A stretch of 5,756 nucleotides of DNA. It comes from Lachnospiraceae bacterium. GTDB taxonomy: Bacteria; Bacillota; Clostridia; Lachnospirales; Lachnospiraceae. Each line of letters begins with the position of its first letter. Positions within the stretch are counted from its first letter, which is position 1. This document shows, one piece after another, positions 1-5,756 of this stretch. The notes beneath the pieces are model-generated. The model had not been told where the DNA came from. It did not search any database and saw only the letters and a program-made list of their open reading frames with translations. The position numbers were made by a program, and so were the translations under genes. The stretch spans positions 1 through 5,756 of the forward strand of contig DNAD01000370.1 of the NCBI GenBank assembly GCA_003484785.1, in the 5' to 3' direction.

Positions 1-9
1 GATGGACTT

Positions 10-38
10 TTGACCCCGACATCATCATATAATACGAT
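10..38 (+). promoter_or_regulatory. Candidate sigma-A-type promoter upstream of the GTPase gene
   Basis: TTGACC at 10-15 matches the -35 consensus TTGACA at five of six positions. A 17-base spacer separates it from TACGAT at 33-38, which matches TATAAT at four of six, including the conserved T, A and final T. Transcription would then start near 45, giving a leader of about 20 bases that holds the ribosome binding site AAGGA at 55-59. A perfect TATAAT also occurs at 28-33 but has no acceptable -35 at 16-18 bases. The assignment is by consensus only, and the upstream gene could equally read through. Confidence 0.35.
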
Positions 39-48
39 GCCGGGGTCA
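11..48. repeat. 13-bp imperfect inverted repeat; possible operator or 5' hairpin
   Basis: TGACCCCGACATC (11-23) pairs with GATGCCGGGGTCA (36-48) with one A/C mismatch, leaving a 12-base AT-rich spacer (24-35). The element covers most of the candidate promoter, so binding of a dimeric regulator here would block transcription of the downstream genes. It could instead be the 3' hairpin of an upstream transcript, but no T-run follows on the + strand (the next bases are GGAAAGAAGG) and none follows on the - strand, so it is not a standard intrinsic terminator. The regulator is unknown. Confidence 0.5.
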
Positions 49-64
49 GGAAAGAAGGATAAAA

Positions 65-1015
65 ATGTTCGGAAGGAAAAAAGAGGTACTGACCTATATC
101 TTCACAGGCTTTCTTGAGAGCGGAAAGACCAGCTTTATAAAGGAAACCCTCAGGGAAGGACAGTTCGAGGACGGCTACAGGACCTCGTACATAATATGCG
201 AAGAGGGTATCGAGGAGCTTGATGAGAACGAGATAAAGGAAAATAAATTCACTCTGCATACCATCGAAGATGAGGAAAACATAACGGAGGAATACTTAGC
301 CTCGATAGAAAAAGAGGATAAGCCCGACAGGGTTCTGATCGAATATAACGGAACCTGGGATCCGGATGCTCTTATGGAGGCGCTTCCCGCCAACTGGGCA
401 GTCGCGGAGATCATCACAACGATAGACGCCTCTACCTACGAGGGGTATCTTTCCAATATGAAGCAGCTGATGACAAGACAGTTTACCTATTCCGATCTGG
501 TATTGTTTAACCGCTGCAGAGAGGATCAGGCTCTTCCGACCTTCAAGAGAACGGTAAGAGCCCTGAACAAGCGGACACAGATCATTTTCGAGATGGAAGA
601 CGGCACTATTAACAATAATGTCAAGGAGGAGCTTCCCTACGATATCAATGCAAAGGAGATTAACCTTAGCGAGGATGACTTCGGCATCTGGTACATAGAT
701 GCTCTCGACAATCTTGACAGCTATGTGGGAAAAACCGTGAACCTTAAGGCAATGGTGAAAAGGGGAAGGGCGGGAAACGATATCTTTATCGCCGGCCGCA
801 ACGCCATGACCTGCTGCGCCGAGGATATACAGTTTGTGGGGCTTCCCTGCAAGTGGGACGGCGCAAAAAGCCTTAAGGACAATGATTACGTCAACATTAC
901 CGCAAAGATCGCCAGGACCATGAACAGGCAGGCGGGAAGGGAAATGCCGGCGCTGGTAGCCGAAAAGGTCGAGCCGGCAGAGCCTGCCGCCGAGGAGCTG
1001 ATATACTTCATTTAA
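65..1015 (+). CDS. CobW/COG0523-type P-loop GTPase with C-terminal DUF1980-like domain
   Basis: A 316-residue cytoplasmic protein. The N-terminal half is a CobW/HypB/UreG-type GTPase domain: Walker A GFLESGKT (15-22), an IEYNGTWDP segment (92-100) where COG0523 proteins carry a conserved E-x-x-G, and NRCRED (149-154) in the position of the NKxD guanine-recognition motif. The usual CxCC metal motif after Walker A is missing; instead there is IICEEG (Cys45) and a strongly acidic stretch (about 46-88). Residues about 213-305 (YVGKTVNL, then Cys250-Cys251 in RNAMTCCAEDI, and Cys262) resemble the C-terminal domain of the DUF1980/TIGR03943 (YcgQ) family, whose members are usually encoded with a permease. 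The family is associated with metal handling, but the substrate here is unknown. The start is firm: there is an in-frame TGA at 11-13, no other start codon before 65, and AAGGA five bases upstream. It is the first gene of the co-directional cluster. Confidence 0.85.
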   Translation: MFGRKKEVLTYIFTGFLESGKTSFIKETLREGQFEDGYRTSYIICEEGIEELDENEIKENKFTLHTIEDEENITEEYLASIEKEDKPDRVLIEYNGTWDPDALMEALPANWAVAEIITTIDASTYEGYLSNMKQLMTRQFTYSDLVLFNRCREDQALPTFKRTVRALNKRTQIIFEMEDGTINNNVKEELPYDINAKEINLSEDDFGIWYIDALDNLDSYVGKTVNLKAMVKRGRAGNDIFIAGRNAMTCCAEDIQFVGLPCKWDGAKSLKDNDYVNITAKIARTMNRQAGREMPALVAEKVEPAEPAAEELIYFI

Positions 1016-1044
1016 AAATTGTTACAGTGAATGATAACTGACAC

Positions 1045-1051
1045 AGGGAGA
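1045..1051 (+). promoter_or_regulatory. Ribosome binding site supporting a TTG start
   Basis: AGGGAGA lies five bases before TTG at 1057. An in-frame TGA at 1039-1041 rules out a start further upstream, and the reading frame has no methionine codon for well over 100 residues, so this site decides the start of the ATPase gene. Confidence 0.75.
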
Positions 1052-1056
1052 GAACA

Positions 1057-2763
1057 TTGGTAAAACAGGACAGAGATCTGCGCTCGCTGCTGGAACAGAT
1101 AGATCACAGGAGTTACCCCGCGTATAAACAGAGCGCGGGGAGTTATTCGTTTAAGGAATATATCTTAAGCATCGATCATGTGCAGGGAGATCCCTTCGCG
1201 GCCCCCTCGCATATCACGGTAAGGGTTTCGGGAAAGACAGCGGGCTTCCCGAAGGAGTATTACGATCAAAAGCACAGACGCATCGCCCTTCAGGATCATC
1301 TTACGAGGAAATTCCGGGCTTTTTCCGAGCAGTACGACCATCAGGCCAGGGGCTCGGGAAAGAGCGGAGCCATAGAGACCTGCAGGCCGGGACAGGAGAT
1401 ACTTGAGCGGTCGGCCTGCCATATCGATGAGGCATCGGGGGATATTTACTACAGACTGCATATAGGATTTCCGGCAAACGGCAGGACCATCAATTCAGGA
1501 GAGCTTATAAAGATGCTTTTTGATTTTCTGCCCAAATGCGTTCACGGCGCCCTCCTTTACAGCCGGAGCGTGGAAAGCGAAACGGAGAGGGTCATCTTTC
1601 TTGCGGACGATCAGAACTGCATAAGAAAGGAGCTTAAGGAGAGAGGACTTTGCGCCTTTGTGGCTGACGGCTCCATACTTCCGAGAAAGAGCGGGGTGTC
1701 GAAGGCACCCATGAAGGATGCCGTAGTCTTCAAGTCTCCGGAATCAATGAAGGTGGTGCTTGAGCTTCCACACAAGGGGAGCCTTTCCGGAATGGGCATA
1801 AAGAAAGGGGTCACCCTCATAGTAGGGGGCGGCTATCACGGAAAATCCACCCTTCTGTCCGCTCTCGAGCTGGGGGTTTATGATCACATAGCCGGGGACG
1901 GCAGAGAATATGTGATCACCGACGAAACTGCCGTAAAGATCAGGGCGGAGGACGGCAGGAGTGTTCACGGAGACGACATATCATTGTTTATAAACAATCT
2001 GCCCGATAACCGGGACACAAAGAGCTTTTACTCCGAGGATGCCAGCGGTTCCACCTCCCAGGCGGCAAACGTTACGGAGGCATATGAGAGCGGCTCGAGG
2101 CTGCTGCTTATCGATGAGGATACCTGCGCAACAAACTTTATGATAAGGGATGAGCTGATGCAGAAGGTCATCTCTAAGGAACAGGAGCCTATTACTCCCT
2201 TCATAGACAGGATAAGGCCTCTTGCGAGTGAGGGGGTTTCCACGATCCTTGTGGCCGGAAGCTTCGGGGCATATTTCCATCTGGCGGATACGGTAATCCA
2301 GATGGACAGCTACAGGCCATTGGATATTACCGAAGCGGCAAAGGCAGCCGCTGCAGAATATCCATTAAATGTACATGATAACGGACATATAAAGCCGGAC
2401 CTTCCTGCAAGGGTCCCCCGTCTTACAAAGAGGTTTGATACGGACGGCAGGATAAAGACAAAGACACTCGGAACCGACGGCTTTATGATAGATCACGAGA
2501 CGGTGGAGCTTCGGTATGTGGAGCAGCTGACTGAGAGCGGCCAGCTGTCTGCTTTAAGCCGGGCGCTGCTTTACGCAATGAAGCATTGCTTCAACGGAAA
2601 GAAGGATATCAGGGAGATAGTGGCAGAGCTTTCCGGGATAATAGAAAAAAGGGGTGTGGACGGGCTCTGTGAGGGGGCCTATGTGGCCGAGGGGCTTTCC
2701 TTTGTAAGGCCTCAGGAGTTGTTTGCCTGTTTTAACAGGTGCAGGTTCATAAATTTCCGTTAA
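1057..2763 (+). CDS. ABC-class ATPase of the PF09818/COG3044 family
   Basis: A 568-residue soluble protein with no membrane segment, so it is not a transporter subunit. It shows the family hallmarks in order: an N-terminal domain (about 1-245), Walker A GGGYHGKST (257-265), a GREYVITDETAVKIRAEDGR segment, the signature-like SGSTSQAAN (330-338), Walker B LLLIDED (349-355) followed by TCATNFM, then PFIDRIRPL and a switch region (399-407). The C-terminal part (about 450-568) fits the family tail. One member, trypanosome MRB1590, is an RNA-binding factor in mitochondrial RNA editing; the bacterial role is not established, so an RNA-related function is only a suggestion. Translation starts at TTG. 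In the switch region, the VxGGSGDYF form I recall from the family is replaced here by VAGSFGAYF, so the aspartate is an alanine (Ala405). It lies 41 bases after the GTPase gene with no terminator between them and 25 bases before the phosphatase gene. Confidence 0.92.
   Translation: MVKQDRDLRSLLEQIDHRSYPAYKQSAGSYSFKEYILSIDHVQGDPFAAPSHITVRVSGKTAGFPKEYYDQKHRRIALQDHLTRKFRAFSEQYDHQARGSGKSGAIETCRPGQEILERSACHIDEASGDIYYRLHIGFPANGRTINSGELIKMLFDFLPKCVHGALLYSRSVESETERVIFLADDQNCIRKELKERGLCAFVADGSILPRKSGVSKAPMKDAVVFKSPESMKVVLELPHKGSLSGMGIKKGVTLIVGGGYHGKSTLLSALELGVYDHIAGDGREYVITDETAVKIRAEDGRSVHGDDISLFINNLPDNRDTKSFYSEDASGSTSQAANVTEAYESGSRLLLIDEDTCATNFMIRDELMQKVISKEQEPITPFIDRIRPLASEGVSTILVAGSFGAYFHLADTVIQMDSYRPLDITEAAKAAAAEYPLNVHDNGHIKPDLPARVPRLTKRFDTDGRIKTKTLGTDGFMIDHETVELRYVEQLTESGQLSALSRALLYAMKHCFNGKKDIREIVAELSGIIEKRGVDGLCEGAYVAEGLSFVRPQELFACFNRCRFINFR
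1116..1140. repeat. GC-only 7-bp hairpin inside the ATPase coding start
   Basis: CCCCGCG (1116-1122) and CGCGGGG (1134-1140) form a perfect all-GC stem with an 11-base loop, about 60 bases after the TTG start codon. In mRNA this would be a stable hairpin in codons 20-28. No T-run follows. It may simply be a result of codon choice. Confidence 0.4.
2726..2739. repeat. Small inverted repeat near the 3' end of the ATPase gene
   Basis: CCTGTT (2726-2731) and AACAGG (2734-2739) are perfect complements with a two-base centre. In RNA this gives a five-pair stem with a UUUA loop. It lies 14 bases before the stronger 17-base dyad and within coding sequence. Confidence 0.3.
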
Positions 2764-2770
2764 ACGGAAA
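2754..2770. promoter_or_regulatory. Perfect 17-base dyad at the ATPase/phosphatase junction; possible operator
   Basis: TTTCCGTTAAACGGAAA has two exact eight-base arms (2754-2761 and 2763-2770) around a single A at 2762. It spans the TAA stop of the ATPase gene (2761-2763) and ends one base before the AGGGG of the next gene. The odd-length, AT-flanked symmetry fits a dimeric DNA-binding regulator; as RNA it would be a six-pair hairpin with a five-base loop. No good -35/-10 pair was found beside it, so it is not proven to control a promoter. Confidence 0.4.
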
Positions 2771-2775
2771 AGGGG
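2771..2775 (+). promoter_or_regulatory. Ribosome binding site with long spacing
   Basis: AGGGG precedes the ATG at 2789 by 13 bases, longer than the 5-9 bases typical of this window. It directly abuts the 17-base dyad, so folding or protein binding there could affect access to it. Confidence 0.45.
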
Positions 2776-2788
2776 AAAAGTATAAATA

Positions 2789-4480
2789 ATGAAAAGAAAA
2801 TCTATTATTAAGACTGCGGTGCTGTCATCGGCGGTACAGGCTTTTCTTATGGTCATTTCCTGCCTTGTGGTGACAGTGGTCTTTCTGGGAAGGATAGTTA
2901 CGGGAACCTATGACGAAATGAATGTATCCATTGCCGCAGCGGCCATAGCCGCAGTGGATATCGATGAGATGCGTTCTCTGGCTGTGGAGGTGGATGCGGT
3001 CATTAAGCAGAAGGGTTCCTTTGAGGGCGCCCTCGATGAGGATGATTCAGAATGGCTTGAGGATTTTTCCGGCATCGGCTCCTCCGAAAGCTATATAAAG
3101 CTCCGGGAGGAATTAAATACCATAAGGAGGGGGACGAGTTCTACCGCTCTTGATTATGTGCTGATCTATCCTGAAGAAAACAGGGAAGTGTTCATAATGG
3201 ACGCCTGCGACGTAAATGTCCTTCCCTGCGGGAAGACCCATGACGTTGATCTGAAGGCATATCGCGGTCAGCCCCGGGAGGATTTTGAGGGCTTTGTAAC
3301 GAGATCGGCGGTATATGGGGGGCTGCACACCGACGGGATAGCGGTATATCTTGATGCCGAAAAAGGAATCTATGCCTATCTTTTGTCTGATATCCCGCTG
3401 ACAAATATAAATAACAAAGTTATTCATTTTCTTCTCCAGACCTCAGTTGTAGCGATAATAGTTACCATTCTCATCTGTGCCGGCGTTGTTATGAACATCA
3501 AAGCCAGGGTCATCGCGCCTCTTAAGAAGCTTACGGAAACCGCAGAGGTGTTTGTCGGCCAGTATGAGCTCAGGTCTGAGAATCATGATGAAAACAGTAT
3601 TTTTGAGAACGTTTATAACGGTGATATAGAGGAGCTTTATTACCTTGCCTCCTCTCTTCAGAGCATGGAGCTTGAGATAGGAAGCTATTTAAGAGACATC
3701 GACAGGTATTCCATGGAAAGGGCAAAGCTTGATACGGAGTTGGATCTGGCAAGAAAGATCCAGGCGGGGGTTCTGTCCACCGATTTCGATCCGGTAAGGA
3801 AAAGGGCGGGGGCCGATATCTTTGCCACCATGGCGCCGGCTAAGGAGGTGGGCGGCGATTTTTACGATTTCTTTTTCACCGACGCAGAGCATCTTTGCCT
3901 TGTGATCGCCGATGTGTCCGGTAAGGGAGTGCCGGCGGCGCTGTTTATGATGATCGCCAAGGCCCTTTTAAAGAACCGCTTAAAGAGCGGCGATACTCCG
4001 TCCGAGGCGCTCTATCATGTAAACAGGCAGATCTGTGAGTACAATCTGGGAGATATGTTTGTTACCGTATGGGCATGCATGATCGAGCTGTCTACGGGGA
4101 AGGCGGTGGACGTAAATGCCGGTCATGAGCATCCGGTCATAAGGCATGAAGGCGGAGAGTACGAGCTGATAAAGTATAAGCACAATACGGCCATAGGCGT
4201 GATGGACGATATGGAATATAACGAGCATGAGTTTTATCTTAAGAAGGGAGATATGCTCTTTGTATATACCGACGGTCTTCCCGAAGCAACGGACCGTAAG
4301 GAGGAGATGTTTGGAAGCGTGCGCATGCTTGAGACCTTAAACCGATACAGGAAGGAGGCTCCAAAGGAGCTGCTCATTGGAATAAGGGACACCGTCGGTG
4401 AATTCGTCGGAGAAAGGGAGCCCTTTGACGACCTTACGATGATGGCCCTGGAATGGGGCAAAGCGGAGAAAAAAGCATAG
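2789..4480 (+). CDS. Membrane sensor with HAMP and PP2C/SpoIIE serine phosphatase domain
   Basis: A 563-residue RsbU-like signalling protein. It has a first membrane helix (about 9-33), an extracytoplasmic sensor of about 177 residues, a second helix (about 213-235), a HAMP linker (about 236-300, Pro244, Glu281-Glu282) and a coiled-coil connector with ELDLARKIQ (317-325), the usual lead-in to this phosphatase class. The catalytic domain (about 335-558) keeps the metal-binding acidic residues: Asp357 and Asp360 in GGDFYD, Asp375 in ADVSGKG, Asp495 in YTDGLPEA, and Asp547-Asp548 in FDDLT. The sensor looks like a Cache-type domain (DYVLIY at 122-127, then FIMDACDVNVLPCG with Cys140 and Cys147), but it is not identified with certainty. 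Relatives dephosphorylate anti-anti-sigma factors in partner-switching; no such partner or anti-sigma kinase is encoded here. The gene ends one base before the next start codon. Confidence 0.9.
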   Translation: MKRKSIIKTAVLSSAVQAFLMVISCLVVTVVFLGRIVTGTYDEMNVSIAAAAIAAVDIDEMRSLAVEVDAVIKQKGSFEGALDEDDSEWLEDFSGIGSSESYIKLREELNTIRRGTSSTALDYVLIYPEENREVFIMDACDVNVLPCGKTHDVDLKAYRGQPREDFEGFVTRSAVYGGLHTDGIAVYLDAEKGIYAYLLSDIPLTNINNKVIHFLLQTSVVAIIVTILICAGVVMNIKARVIAPLKKLTETAEVFVGQYELRSENHDENSIFENVYNGDIEELYYLASSLQSMELEIGSYLRDIDRYSMERAKLDTELDLARKIQAGVLSTDFDPVRKRAGADIFATMAPAKEVGGDFYDFFFTDAEHLCLVIADVSGKGVPAALFMMIAKALLKNRLKSGDTPSEALYHVNRQICEYNLGDMFVTVWACMIELSTGKAVDVNAGHEHPVIRHEGGEYELIKYKHNTAIGVMDDMEYNEHEFYLKKGDMLFVYTDGLPEATDRKEEMFGSVRMLETLNRYRKEAPKELLIGIRDTVGEFVGEREPFDDLTMMALEWGKAEKKA

Positions 4481-4481
4481 G

Positions 4482-5378
4482 ATGAAGAACGTTATCATAA
4501 CGGGAGGAACCGGTTTTTTCGGCATAAATCTCGTTGAAGAATTGCTTGAAAAAGGGTATTATCTGACTGTGACCGTAAGGCAGGGTTCCGAGCATAATAA
4601 AAGGCTGCCCGACTCGGACAGGCTTACCGTCCTGGAAAACGATATCGAAGAGATAGAACGGCTTCCCGGTCTTCTGAAAAATCGTTTCGGCAAAAGCCTC
4701 CCGGTTTATGATACCTTTTATCACCTTGCCTGGCGTGGCGGAAGAAACGATATGGCTGCCCAGCTTAAGAATGTTAATGATTCCCTTAAGGCCCTTGAAA
4801 GCGCGTCTGCCCTTGGGTGCAGCAGGTTTATCTGCTCGGGCTCACAGGCCGAATACGGTGTGAAGCAGGGAATAATAACGGAGGAGGAGCCCTGTTTTCC
4901 AGTAAACGCTTACGGAGCGGCCAAAGCCTCGGCCTGTTTTCTCACAAGGGTGAGGGCAGAACAGCTGGGGATTGGCTGGATATGGGGAAGGATATTTTCA
5001 CTTATCGGAAAGTACGAGCCCTTCGGAAGGATGCTTCCGGATCTCATAGAAAAGCTTAAAAAGGGAGAGGAGGCCGGCTTAAGCTCCTGCGAGCAGTACT
5101 GGGATTATCTGGATGCAGGAGATGCCGCCCGGGCCTTTATCCTTTTAGGGGAAAAAGGGAGAGATGGCGAGATATACAATATCGCGGCCGGCGCCCGGCA
5201 GAAACTCAAAGAGTATGTCAGACAGACGGCGGATTATTTCAATAAGGATGCAGCAATAGTATACGGGGATGATCCAAAGCCTTTCATATCACTCAGGCCG
5301 TCAGTGGAAAAGCTTGAGAAGGATACGGGCTGGAGCCCCCAAATTGATTTCAAAAGGAGTCTTAAATGGTACACTTAG
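4482..5378 (+). CDS. Extended SDR, NAD-dependent sugar epimerase/dehydratase family
   Basis: A 298-residue cytoplasmic Rossmann-fold enzyme. The nucleotide-binding motif TGGTGFFG is at 7-14, and the catalytic set is Ser121 (in SGSQAEYG, 119-126), Tyr144 and Lys148 (in YGAAK). These define an extended short-chain dehydrogenase/reductase of the kind that acts on nucleotide-activated sugars (4,6-dehydratase, epimerase or reductase). The SGSQAEYG form recalls enzymes found in surface polysaccharide clusters, but the exact substrate and reaction cannot be read from the sequence. Length is slightly short for the family (usually about 300-340) with all core motifs present. The start is one base after the stop of the phosphatase gene, with GGAG at 4465-4468 inside that gene as the nearest ribosome binding site, suggesting translational coupling. 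Its last 13 bases overlap the next gene. Confidence 0.88.
   Translation: MKNVIITGGTGFFGINLVEELLEKGYYLTVTVRQGSEHNKRLPDSDRLTVLENDIEEIERLPGLLKNRFGKSLPVYDTFYHLAWRGGRNDMAAQLKNVNDSLKALESASALGCSRFICSGSQAEYGVKQGIITEEEPCFPVNAYGAAKASACFLTRVRAEQLGIGWIWGRIFSLIGKYEPFGRMLPDLIEKLKKGEEAGLSSCEQYWDYLDAGDAARAFILLGEKGRDGEIYNIAAGARQKLKEYVRQTADYFNKDAAIVYGDDPKPFISLRPSVEKLEKDTGWSPQIDFKRSLKWYT
5354..5359 (+). promoter_or_regulatory. Strong ribosome binding site inside the SDR gene
   Basis: AAGGAG lies six bases before ATG at 5366, within the 3' end of the SDR coding region. It is the best Shine-Dalgarno match in the window and fixes the start of the following partial gene. Confidence 0.7.
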
Positions 5379-5756
5379 AAAAAAACAGATCAGCTGAGAG
5401 CAGGTTTGGACAAAGCTTCTGGACAGGCACGAAGAGGCTTGTCAGGTTTTGCGTTATCACAGCACTGTTTATGATCACGGCAGTCTTTTGCAGAAAAACG
5501 GTTTTTGCGTCAAATCTTTACGATCCTCAGGTAGTCACGCAGATCACCCAAAGGATGCTGGCGGGGCTTCCCACCACGCTTGATGAACAGCTGGGGGTTT
5601 CCGCTCCGGCGCTGAGCACTCCTACTCTGGGCGGCACGGGATATATCATCATAGGCGACAGCAGGATAACCTCCTTAAATGCCACCTGCAGAGTTAACGA
5701 TACGGTCGATAACTGGTTTGCGGTGGCCTGCGCCGGAACGCATTTTGATTATCTGA
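5366..5756 (+). CDS. Exported SGNH/GDSL-hydrolase-like protein (N-terminal part)
   Basis: An open frame runs from ATG 5366 off the right edge, giving 130 residues with no stop. A basic n-region with TKRLVR (22-27), a hydrophobic core (about 28-42) and a VFAS site (46-49) indicate a secretion signal, probably cleaved after Ala48, although an uncleaved membrane anchor is possible. After a Pro/Thr/Leu-rich linker, YIIIGDSR (93-100) looks like block I of SGNH/GDSL hydrolases, with Ser99 as the likely nucleophile; the following WFAVACAGTHFDYL fits a Rossmann-like second strand. Families of this kind remove or transfer acyl groups on carbohydrates or lipids outside the cell. The other catalytic blocks (Asn/Gly and the DxxH end) lie beyond the window, so activity cannot be confirmed. 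The gene overlaps the SDR gene by 13 bases in another frame. Confidence 0.75.
   Translation, partial: MVHLEKNRSAESRFGQSFWTGTKRLVRFCVITALFMITAVFCRKTVFASNLYDPQVVTQITQRMLAGLPTTLDEQLGVSAPALSTPTLGGTGYIIIGDSRITSLNATCRVNDTVDNWFAVACAGTHFDYL

Noticed and set aside
1..32. 3' end of an upstream gene
   Set aside because: Two frames end here (TGA at 11-13 and TAA at 30-32), but too few codons are visible to choose between them or name a product.
1031..1063. Ten-codon leader frame (ATG to TAA) overlapping the TTG start of the ATPase gene
   Set aside because: No Shine-Dalgarno sequence precedes its ATG, and the peptide has no regulatory codon pattern; probably chance, although its stop overlaps the ATPase start.
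1165..1461. 98-residue - strand open frame (and similar - strand frames across the window)
   Set aside because: These are antisense to well-supported genes, are low in recognisable motifs and carry no visible ribosome binding signal; they result from the codon bias of the real genes.
2781..2786. TATAAA just before the phosphatase ATG as a -10 box
   Set aside because: A start site would fall inside the gene, and no -35 sequence is found at 16-18 bases.
3023..3034. Perfect 12-base palindrome GAGGGCGCCCTC
   Set aside because: It lies in the middle of the phosphatase coding region, has no loop for a hairpin and no neighbouring promoter; likely chance.
4490..4502. 13-base dyad CGTTATCATAACG at the start of the SDR gene
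   Set aside because: It encodes the conserved first beta strand (NVIIT) leading into the glycine motif, so the sequence is explained by protein constraint. It shares CGTTA with the 2754-2770 dyad but not its full arms.
4817..5059. 80-residue + strand open frame inside the SDR gene
   Set aside because: It lies wholly within the SDR gene in another frame, shows no recognisable domain, and the SDR frame carries all catalytic motifs in this region.

Overview
The window looks like a piece of a low-GC-lineage Clostridia chromosome, most likely Lachnospiraceae. The signs are roughly even GC, heavy use of AGG/AGA for arginine and ATA for isoleucine, Gram-positive style Shine-Dalgarno sites, a SpoIIE/RsbU-type PP2C phosphatase with an extracytoplasmic sensor, and close resemblance to a clostridial branch of the 'ABC-class' ATPase family. 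Assignment below family level would be a guess.

All five genes lie on the + strand and are tightly packed, with almost no non-coding DNA and no convincing internal terminator. (1) Positions 65-1015 encode a CobW/COG0523-type P-loop GTPase that lacks the usual CxCC metal motif and carries a C-terminal DUF1980/YcgQ-like Cys-Cys domain. (2) Positions 1057-2763 encode a PF09818/COG3044 ABC-class ATPase, started at TTG. (3) Positions 2789-4480 encode a membrane sensor phosphatase: TM, extracytoplasmic (probably Cache-like) domain, TM, HAMP, PP2C/SpoIIE. (4) Positions 4482-5378 encode an extended short-chain dehydrogenase of the nucleotide-sugar epimerase/dehydratase type. (5) From 5366 to beyond the right edge is the start of an exported SGNH/GDSL-hydrolase-like protein.

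The gaps are 41, 25 and 1 bases, then a 13-base overlap, so at least genes 3 to 5 should be translated from one message and all five may be. The first 64 bases hold a candidate promoter (TTGACC-N17-TACGAT) lying inside a 13-bp imperfect inverted repeat, which may be an operator. A perfect 17-base dyad spans the stop codon of gene 2 just before gene 3 and could be an internal control point.

No complete pathway can be read from these genes. One reading is that an envelope or extracellular signal sensed by the phosphatase accompanies cell-surface carbohydrate or acyl-group chemistry (SDR plus exported SGNH protein), while the first two genes are nucleotide-driven ATPase/GTPase factors of largely unknown role. 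That link is inferred from gene order only. There are no tRNA or rRNA genes, CRISPR arrays, insertion sequences or attachment sites visible, and no gene-free stretch over 300 bases.
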